From DATKWD01 sp963704815 (GTDB taxonomy: Bacteria; Actinomycetota; Acidimicrobiia; Acidimicrobiales; Salinilacustritrichaceae), in contig CAVPHU010000001.1 of NCBI GenBank assembly GCA_963704815.1, positions 992,001 to 1,056,000 on the forward strand: a stretch of 64,000 bases of DNA. The letters run 5' to 3'. Shown here piece after piece: positions 58,250 through 64,000 of this stretch. The notes below the pieces were generated by a model. That model had not been told where the DNA came from, did no database searches, and saw nothing but the letters and a program-made list of their open reading frames with translations. The translations under genes and the position numbers were made by a program. How positions within the stretch are numbered: position 1 is the first letter of the stretch; every line of letters starts with the position of its first letter.

Positions 58250-59437
58250 ATGGAACGCCCGGTCACCGACCGGTGGCGCCGATGGAGGGTCGGCGACCTC
58301 GCGCTGATCGTCGGCCTCGCGGCCGTCGGCGTCGCGGGTCATGCCGCAGCCCTCGACGATCCGACGGTCGAGGCCGCGCCGCTGACGGTCCCGATCGCGC
58401 TGCTCGCCATGGTGGCACCGGTGGTGCTGTGGTGGCGGCGCGAACACCCGCTGGCCATGTTCGCCGCGTTGGTCGTGCCCTCGGTCCTCGCCGGGCTGCT
58501 CGACGACGTCGGACTCTTCGGCGTGCAGATCGGGCTGATCGTGATGGTCCTGAGCCATGCCGCCGGAGCCTGGGCCCAGCGGGTCGGCCGAGCCGCGATC
58601 CTGATCGCCGTGCTGGTGCTGCTGTTCTTCAGCGGCGCGGTCGCCGATGGATCGGGCGCGCTCGGGGCCGCCGCGCTGGCCACGGCGGTGCTGGCGTTCC
58701 CGTTCGCCCTCGGCCTCGCTGCCCGCCAGCGCCGCGACTACCTCGAGCAGGTCGAAGGGCGCCTCGCTGATGCCGAGCGCGATCGGGATGAACGAGCACG
58801 AAGGGCGATCGCCGACGAACGGACGCGCATCGCCCGCGAGCTCCATGACGTCGTCGCCCACCACGTGAGCCTCATCGGTGTCCAGGCGAGCGCGGCGAGG
58901 ACGGCCCTCGACCGGTCTCCGGACGACACCCGACGGGCGCTCAGCTCGATCGAAGCCTCCAGCCGGGATGCCGTCAGCGAGATGCGCCATCTGCTCGATG
59001 CCCTCAGGCCGCTCGACGAGTCGCAACCGACCACGACGCATGCCCCCGAACCCGGGCTCGATCGGCTCGACCACCTCGCCGGCACCTGGCGGGAAGCCGG
59101 CTACGACATCGGCGTGGCCAACACGGTTGCCGGTCCCCTCTCTCCGGCGCTGTCGACGGCCTGCTTCCGCATCGTCGAGGAGTCGCTCACCAACATCTCC
59201 CGTCACTCCCAGGCCAGGGCCGCGTCGGTCGAGGTCTCGCTCGACGATGCCGAGTCCGAGGTGGTGCTGCGCATCACCGACCCCGGTCCTGCAGCCGAGT
59301 CGCCCGACGGCCCCGGAACCGGCCATGGACTCGTGGGCATCCGCGAGCGGGTGTCGCTGTTCGGGGGGAGCCTCACGACCGGCCCCCTCGACGGGGGCGG
59401 ATTCGGCGTCGAAGCCCGGCTCCCGGCACGCCCATGA
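58250..59437 (+). CDS. Sensor histidine kinase (NarL-system type)
   Basis: 395 residues. About five transmembrane helices occupy residues 15-165, with no obvious extracellular sensing loop. The dimerisation helix carries the phospho-accepting His199 in ARELHDVVAHHVSLIGVQ, and the ATPase end has GTGHGLVGIRERVSLFGG. This is the HisKA_3 class that pairs with LuxR-type regulators, as found here. It overlaps the response-regulator gene by 4 bases. Confidence 0.93.
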   Translation: MERPVTDRWRRWRVGDLALIVGLAAVGVAGHAAALDDPTVEAAPLTVPIALLAMVAPVVLWWRREHPLAMFAALVVPSVLAGLLDDVGLFGVQIGLIVMVLSHAAGAWAQRVGRAAILIAVLVLLFFSGAVADGSGALGAAALATAVLAFPFALGLAARQRRDYLEQVEGRLADAERDRDERARRAIADERTRIARELHDVVAHHVSLIGVQASAARTALDRSPDDTRRALSSIEASSRDAVSEMRHLLDALRPLDESQPTTTHAPEPGLDRLDHLAGTWREAGYDIGVANTVAGPLSPALSTACFRIVEESLTNISRHSQARAASVEVSLDDAESEVVLRITDPGPAAESPDGPGTGHGLVGIRERVSLFGGSLTTGPLDGGGFGVEARLPARP

Positions 59438-60090
59438 CGCTCCGCCTCGTCCTCGTCGACGACCAGTCGCTCATGCGTGAGGCGTTTCGCACGATCCTCG
59501 AGTCCCACGACATCGAGATCGTGGGTGAAGCAGCCGACGGAGGCGCTGCGGTCGAGGTCGTCCGGCGCACCCGACCCGACGTCGTGCTGATGGACGTCCG
59601 CATGCCCGGCCGTGACGGCATCGACGCCACCGCCGAACTACGCCGAACCGACCCCGACATCCCGGTGCTCATCCTCACCACCTTCGACGACGACGACGGT
59701 CTCTACGGTGCGCTGTCCGCCGGCGCCCGCGGGTTCCTGCTCAAGAACACCGACGTCGACCAACTCGTCGCCGGCGTCCACCGCGTCGCCGCCGGGGAAT
59801 CGGTGCTCGACCCGGCGGTGACCGCTCGCGTCATCGCAAGGGTCGGAACACCATCCCCGACCGCAAGTGCCCGAGTCGACGGGCTGACCGAGCGGGAGAA
59901 GGACGTCCTGGCCCTGCTCAGCGAGGGTCTCAGCAACGCCGAGATCGCACAGCGAATCGGCAGCGAGGCTTCGACGGTCAAGACCCACGTCAGCCGGGTC
60001 CTGGCCAAGCTCGGCGTGCGGGACCGGGTCCAGGCGGTCATCTGGGCCTACGAGTCCGGCTTCGCCCCCAGCACACGCGCCATCGGGTGA
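59434..60090 (+). CDS. LuxR/NarL-type response regulator
   Basis: 218 residues. The receiver domain has the acidic pair LVDDQSLM, the phospho-accepting Asp54 in LMDVRMPGRDG, TTFDDDD and KNTD near the conserved Thr and Lys. The C-terminal HTH is LTEREKDVLALLSEGLSNAE followed by STVKTHVSRVLAKLG. Coupled to the kinase by ATGA overlap; the target genes are unknown. Confidence 0.94.
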   Translation: MTLRLVLVDDQSLMREAFRTILESHDIEIVGEAADGGAAVEVVRRTRPDVVLMDVRMPGRDGIDATAELRRTDPDIPVLILTTFDDDDGLYGALSAGARGFLLKNTDVDQLVAGVHRVAAGESVLDPAVTARVIARVGTPSPTASARVDGLTEREKDVLALLSEGLSNAEIAQRIGSEASTVKTHVSRVLAKLGVRDRVQAVIWAYESGFAPSTRAIG

Positions 60091-60129
60091 CCGGCCGGTT
60101 GGGGCTGGCGGGTGGCTACGTTGAAGCCG

Positions 60130-61467
60130 GTGAGACGGCTGGTGATCATGGGTGCCGGCGGCCGCGACTTCCACGACTTCAACGTCGTCTACCGCAACGA
60201 CCCCGACGTGACCGTCGTCGCCTTCACGGCGGCGCAGATCCCCGGCATCGACGACCGGCGCTACCCGAGCTCGCTCGCCGGCCCGGGTCACCCCGACGGC
60301 ATCGAGATCGTCGCCGAGTCTGCACTTGCCGAACTCATCGCGGACCGTGACGTCGACGAGGTCGTCCTCGCCTACAGCGACCTCTCTCACGACGACGTCA
60401 TGCACAAGGCATCGACGGTCCTCGCAGCCGGTGCCGACTTCACCTTGCTGGGCCCACGGCGCACGATGCTGTCGAGCTCGAAGCCGGTCGTGGCCGTGTG
60501 TGCCACCCGAACCGGATCCGGCAAGTCGCAGACCAGCCGTTGGGTGGGACGTCAGCTCATCGACCACGGCCTCCGAGTCGCCCTGGTCCGGCACCCGATG
60601 CCCTATGGCGATCTCGAGGCGATGCGAGTCCAGCGCTTCGGAACGCTCGAGGACATCGACGCGGCCTCACCGACCATCGAGGAGCGCGAAGAGTACGAAG
60701 CCCCGGTTCGTGAAGGCATGGTGATGTACGCCGGGGTGGACTACGAGGCGATCCTCCGGTCGGCCGAACAGGAGGCCGACGTGATCGTCTGGGACGGCGG
60801 GAACAACGACTTCTCGTTCTACCGACCCGACCTGCTCATCACCGTCGTCGATCCGCTACGCGCCGGCGACGAGCTCACGCACCACCCTGGCGAAGTCAAC
60901 CTGCGGATGGCCGACGTCATCGTCGTCAACAAGGTCGATTCCGCGGATCCGAGCGAGATCGAGACGGTGATCACCAACGCCGCCAACGTCAACCCGACGG
61001 CCACGGTCGTGCGAGCCGCATCGCCCGTGTCGCTCGGTCCCGGTCCCTCGATCGACGGGGCTCGTGTCCTGGTGGTCGAGGACGGGCCGACCATCACCCA
61101 CGGCGGGATGGGCTTCGGGGCTGGGACCGTGGCTGCCCGGGACGGCGGCGCGGCCGAACTCGTCGACCCGCGCCCGTGGGCGGTCGGCTCGATCGCCGAG
61201 ACGTTCGCCACCTACCCGCACATCGTCGACGTCCTCCCGGCCATGGGCTACGGCGACGACCAACTCGCCGACCTGGCGGCGACGATCGCGGGCACCCCGT
61301 GTGACGTGGTGATCACCGGCACACCGATCGATCTCGGTCGACTGATCGACATCGATGCACCCGTTCGCCACGCGACCTACCGATATGCCCATGCGGGCGA
61401 CCCCACCCTGGGCGATGTGCTGGCTCCCCACATCGAGACATGGCTGGCCGGCGCGACCGCCCGCTGA
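60130..61467 (+). CDS. Cyclic 2,3-diphosphoglycerate synthetase-like GTPase
   Basis: 445 residues from GTG 60130, which is 7 bases after a TACGTT box (60117-60122). The N-terminus (RLVIMGAGGRDFHDFNVVYR) and the P-loop AVCATRTGSGKSQTSRWVG match archaeal/bacterial cyclic 2,3-diphosphoglycerate synthetase and related GTPases; later DVIVVNKVDSADPSE and AASPVSLGPG are also typical. The archaeal enzyme closes 2,3-diphosphoglycerate into a ring; bacterial relatives are poorly known. Overlaps the carbamate kinase gene by 28 bases. Confidence 0.8.
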   Translation: MRRLVIMGAGGRDFHDFNVVYRNDPDVTVVAFTAAQIPGIDDRRYPSSLAGPGHPDGIEIVAESALAELIADRDVDEVVLAYSDLSHDDVMHKASTVLAAGADFTLLGPRRTMLSSSKPVVAVCATRTGSGKSQTSRWVGRQLIDHGLRVALVRHPMPYGDLEAMRVQRFGTLEDIDAASPTIEEREEYEAPVREGMVMYAGVDYEAILRSAEQEADVIVWDGGNNDFSFYRPDLLITVVDPLRAGDELTHHPGEVNLRMADVIVVNKVDSADPSEIETVITNAANVNPTATVVRAASPVSLGPGPSIDGARVLVVEDGPTITHGGMGFGAGTVAARDGGAAELVDPRPWAVGSIAETFATYPHIVDVLPAMGYGDDQLADLAATIAGTPCDVVITGTPIDLGRLIDIDAPVRHATYRYAHAGDPTLGDVLAPHIETWLAGATAR

Positions 61468-62384
61468 TCGTCGCCGCGGTCGGAGGAAACGCCCTTCTCC
61501 GCCGAGGCGAGGTCCCTGATCTCGCCCATCAGCGGGACAACATCCGATCGGCGGTCACCTCACTCGCCGACCTCGCGGGCGCCGCAGACCTCGTCCTCAC
61601 CCACGGCAACGGCCCGCAGGTCGGGCTGCTGGCTGCGGCCGCCCGGGCCGGCGGACCGCCGGACCGCCTCGACGTCCTGGACGCCGAAACCCAGGGCCAG
61701 ATCGGTTATCTGCTCTCCGTGGAGCTGGCCAATGCCATCGGCGACCGCGCGATCGTGACCCTGCTCACGCAGGTCGAGGTCGATCCGTTCGATCCCGCCT
61801 TCGCCACCCCGTCAAAACCGATCGGCGAGACCTACGAGCAGCCGGTCGCCACGGACCTGGCTCGGCGTCACCACTGGACGGTCGGCCCCGATGGCGACGG
61901 CTGGCGACGGCTCGTCCCGTCGCCCGAGCCGGCGCGCATCATCGAGATCGCCTCGATCGACCTGCTGGTGCGCGCCGGAACGGTCGTGGTGTGCGCCGGA
62001 GGCGGCGGCATTCCCGTCGCTCGCGGCTCCGACGGCCAACGCTCCGGCCTCGAGGCGGTGGTCGACAAGGACCTCACATCCGCCCTGCTCGCCTCACAGC
62101 TGGGTGCCGATCAGCTCCTTCTGCTCACCGACGTCGACGCCGTCCACGACGGGTGGGGCACCGACCACGCCCGCCCGATCGACCGAATCGACGTCGCCGC
62201 GCTCCGGGGGCGTGACCTGCCCAAGGGCTCGATGGGACCCAAGGCCGAGGCCGCGTGCCGATTCGCCGAGGCCGGCGGGTTCGCCGCCATCGGGGCGATC
62301 GGGGACGCCCTGGACCTGAGTCGGGGTCGCGCAGGCACCACCGTCACCCCCGCTGATCGCGGACCTCGGCCTCGGCCTCGCTGA
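61440..62384 (+). CDS. Carbamate kinase-like protein
   Basis: 314 residues, normal for ArcC. Carbamate kinase makes ATP from carbamoyl phosphate and ADP. Motifs are AVGGNALLRRGE, LTHGNGPQVGLLA, AGGGGIPVARG, and VVDKDLTSALLASQL; LTDVDAVHDGWGT completes the nucleotide site. It overlaps the upstream GTPase by 28 bases and the convergent ppsA by 41 bases. No arginine deiminase genes are nearby, so its role differs from the classical fermentation pathway. Confidence 0.87.
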   Translation: MAGRRDRPLIVAAVGGNALLRRGEVPDLAHQRDNIRSAVTSLADLAGAADLVLTHGNGPQVGLLAAAARAGGPPDRLDVLDAETQGQIGYLLSVELANAIGDRAIVTLLTQVEVDPFDPAFATPSKPIGETYEQPVATDLARRHHWTVGPDGDGWRRLVPSPEPARIIEIASIDLLVRAGTVVVCAGGGGIPVARGSDGQRSGLEAVVDKDLTSALLASQLGADQLLLLTDVDAVHDGWGTDHARPIDRIDVAALRGRDLPKGSMGPKAEAACRFAEAGGFAAIGAIGDALDLSRGRAGTTVTPADRGPRPRPR

Positions 62385-64000
62385 CTCGACGAATGGTTCG
62401 GGCCAGTGCGTCGGGTGTGACGCTGATGGTGTCGATGCCTTCTTCGACCAGGAACGCGGCGAACTCGGGATAGTCCGAGGGCGCCTGACCGCAGATGCCG
62501 ATCTTGCGATCGCAGGCCTTGGCCGACTGGATCACCATCGAACACGCCCGCTTCACCGCCAGGTCCTGCTCGTTGAACAGGTGGGCAACCGACTCGGAGT
62601 CCCGGTCGACCCCGAGGGTGAGCTGGGTCAGGTCGTTCGAGCCGATCGAGAAGCCGTCGAACACGGCGGCGAACTCCTCGGCCTGGAACACGTTGGCCGG
62701 GATCTCGGCCATCACGTAGACCTCGAGGTCGCCCTCGCCCTGCACGAGACCGCCCTCGCGCATCACGTCGATGACGGCCTGTCCCTCTTGCGGGGTCCGG
62801 CAGAACGGGATCATGACCTTGAGGTTGGTGAGGCCGAAGTCCTCGCGGACCCGCTTGACGGCCTTGATCTCCAACTCGAACCCGTCGCGGTAGTCGGGGT
62901 GGTAGTAGCGACTCGCCCCCCGCCAACCGATCATCGGGTTGGGCTCCATCGGTTCGAATCCCTCGCCGCCGAGCAGATGGGCGTACTCGTTGGTCTTGAA
63001 GTCGCTGAACCGCAGGATGACCGGACGGGGCCAGAACGCGGCTGCCAGCGTGCCCACCCCTTGTGCCACCCGGTCGACCAGGAACTCGGTCGGATCGTCG
63101 TAACCGACCGTGTGGGCGTCGACCTCGCGCCGGACGGCGGCACTGAGCGTGTCCCGCCGCGTCAACGCCAACGGGTGGACCCCGACATGGCTGGCGAAGA
63201 TGAACTCCATCCGAGCCAGCCCGATGCCTCCCGAGGGGAGCTGTGCGTACTTGTAGGCGATGGACGGATCACCGATGTTCAGCATGATCGCCGTCTCGGT
63301 CTCGGGGAGGGCCGAGAGGTCGAATTCCTCGACCTCGAAGGGGACCTCGCCGTCGTAGACCACCCCGACCTCGCCCTCGGCACACGACACGGTGACGATC
63401 TGGTGGTCGGTGATCCGGTCCTCGATGTCGCCCGCTCCGACGATGGCGGGAATCCCCAACTCGCGGGCGATGATCGCCGCATGTGACGTGCGACCGCCGC
63501 GCTCGGTGACCAGCGCCGAGGCCCGCTTGAGGATCGGTTCCCAGTCGGGGTCGGTGATCTCGGTCACCAGCACGTCGCCGTCCAGGAGCTGGTTCATGTC
63601 GCGGGGATCCTCGATGCGGCGCACCCGGCCGGTGGCGATGCGCTCACCGACGGCCAGGCCCTCGAGGCAGCGGGTCCCGGTCCCGGTGAGACGGAAGACC
63701 GTGTTCGTGGTGGCCGATTGCTGACTGTGCACGGTCTCGGGCCGCGCCTGGACGATGAACAGCTCGCCGGTGATGCCGTCCTTGGCCCATTCGAGGTCCA
63801 TCGGTGTCGGCACCCCCCGCTTGGCCGAGTAGTGGTCTTCGATGACCATCGCCCAGCGGGCCAGGTCGAGGACCTCGTCGTCGGTGAGGCACACCCGCGA
63901 CCGATCCTCGTCGGCGGTCCGGATGTTGGTGACCCGGTGGTTCTGTGCGTCGTAGACCATGGTCAGCTCCTTGGCGCCGACCTGGGTGCCCACCACCGGA
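62344..64000 (-). CDS. ppsA: Phosphoenolpyruvate synthase (C-terminal part; cut by window edge)
   Basis: About 550 residues are visible; the N-terminal ATP-grasp domain lies mostly beyond 64000. Converts pyruvate and ATP to phosphoenolpyruvate, AMP and phosphate in gluconeogenesis. The phosphohistidine motif is GGRTSHAAIIARELGIPAIVG; the PEP-binding barrel has FWPRPVILRFSDFKTNEYA, GFSIGSNDLTQLTLGVDRDS and the catalytic-Cys segment KIGICGQAPSD. The upstream end DLEWAKDGITGELFIVQARPE is the end of the ATP-grasp domain. Its tail overlaps carbamate kinase by 41 bases. Confidence 0.93.
   Translation of the reverse strand, partial: PVVGTQVGAKELTMVYDAQNHRVTNIRTADEDRSRVCLTDDEVLDLARWAMVIEDHYSAKRGVPTPMDLEWAKDGITGELFIVQARPETVHSQQSATTNTVFRLTGTGTRCLEGLAVGERIATGRVRRIEDPRDMNQLLDGDVLVTEITDPDWEPILKRASALVTERGGRTSHAAIIARELGIPAIVGAGDIEDRITDHQIVTVSCAEGEVGVVYDGEVPFEVEEFDLSALPETETAIMLNIGDPSIAYKYAQLPSGGIGLARMEFIFASHVGVHPLALTRRDTLSAAVRREVDAHTVGYDDPTEFLVDRVAQGVGTLAAAFWPRPVILRFSDFKTNEYAHLLGGEGFEPMEPNPMIGWRGASRYYHPDYRDGFELEIKAVKRVREDFGLTNLKVMIPFCRTPQEGQAVIDVMREGGLVQGEGDLEVYVMAEIPANVFQAEEFAAVFDGFSIGSNDLTQLTLGVDRDSESVAHLFNEQDLAVKRACSMVIQSAKACDRKIGICGQAPSDYPEFAAFLVEEGIDTISVTPDALARTIRRVSEAEAEVRDQRG

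Overview
High-GC, densely packed DNA from an actinobacterium. The gene content (F420 guanylyltransferase CofC, a WS/DGAT acyltransferase, several acyl-CoA ligases and acyl-CoA dehydrogenases, P450s with a CxxHxxC ferredoxin, a DUF222/13E12-type HNH remnant, GTG starts) best fits the class Acidimicrobiia; this placement is inference, as there is no rRNA in the window. I found no rRNA, tRNA, CRISPR array, prophage or intact insertion sequence. Both ends cut genes: a NifU/Nfu-like gene on the left and phosphoenolpyruvate synthase on the right.

Layout. 1-2.4 kb: Nfu-like gene, then a membrane protein, a TetR regulator and an alpha/beta hydrolase, the last three all broken by small indels around an intact 26-bp palindromic operator. 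2.4-13 kb: acyl-CoA dehydrogenase, rnhB, a lipoprotein metallopeptidase, OsmC, RpiB-like, CBS, PPK2, a frameshifted (alpha/alpha)6-barrel protein, gpsA. 13-16.5 kb: cofC, PIG-L deacetylase, frameshifted HNH gene, internally deleted SDR, small enzymes, yqgE. 16.5-25.5 kb: WS/DGAT, PBP4-type D,D-carboxypeptidase, selD (apparently itself a selenoprotein with an in-frame TGA), 2H phosphoesterase, enoyl-CoA hydratase, M15 peptidase, HIT, PhoH, DUF2993 protein. 25.5-32.5 kb: MazG-like remnant, phosphodiesterase, decayed DUF222-HNH, PolB-type exonuclease, TIM-barrel protein, xylulokinase, LPxTG surface protein. 32.5-43.5 kb: two acyl-CoA ligases, a membrane-spanning Hsp70-like protein, cyclase, Zn-alcohol dehydrogenase, acylphosphatase, GNAT, two CitE/Mcl-type CoA-ester lyases. 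43.5-51.8 kb: secreted beta-helix protein, two P450 loci, TetR, acyl-CoA dehydrogenase, ferredoxin, flavodoxin-like protein, AlgJ/AlgX-like protein. 51.8-60 kb: TetR plus heterodimeric ABC exporter, siderophore-interacting reductase, sterol-desaturase-family hydroxylase, two-component system. 60-64 kb: cyclic 2,3-diphosphoglycerate synthetase-like GTPase, carbamate kinase, ppsA.

How the genes relate. Much of the window is acyl-CoA and lipid chemistry: ligases activate acids, dehydrogenases and hydratases process the CoA esters, CitE-type lyases cleave or form C-C bonds, and P450/ferredoxin pairs hydroxylate. Many promoters share one layout: a TAnnnT (-10) box followed 7-8 bases later by the start codon, implying widespread leaderless transcription. 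Frameshifted genes are clustered (0.4-2.3, 9.6-11.9 and 14.3-15.0 kb), which suggests either patchy sequence quality or local gene decay.
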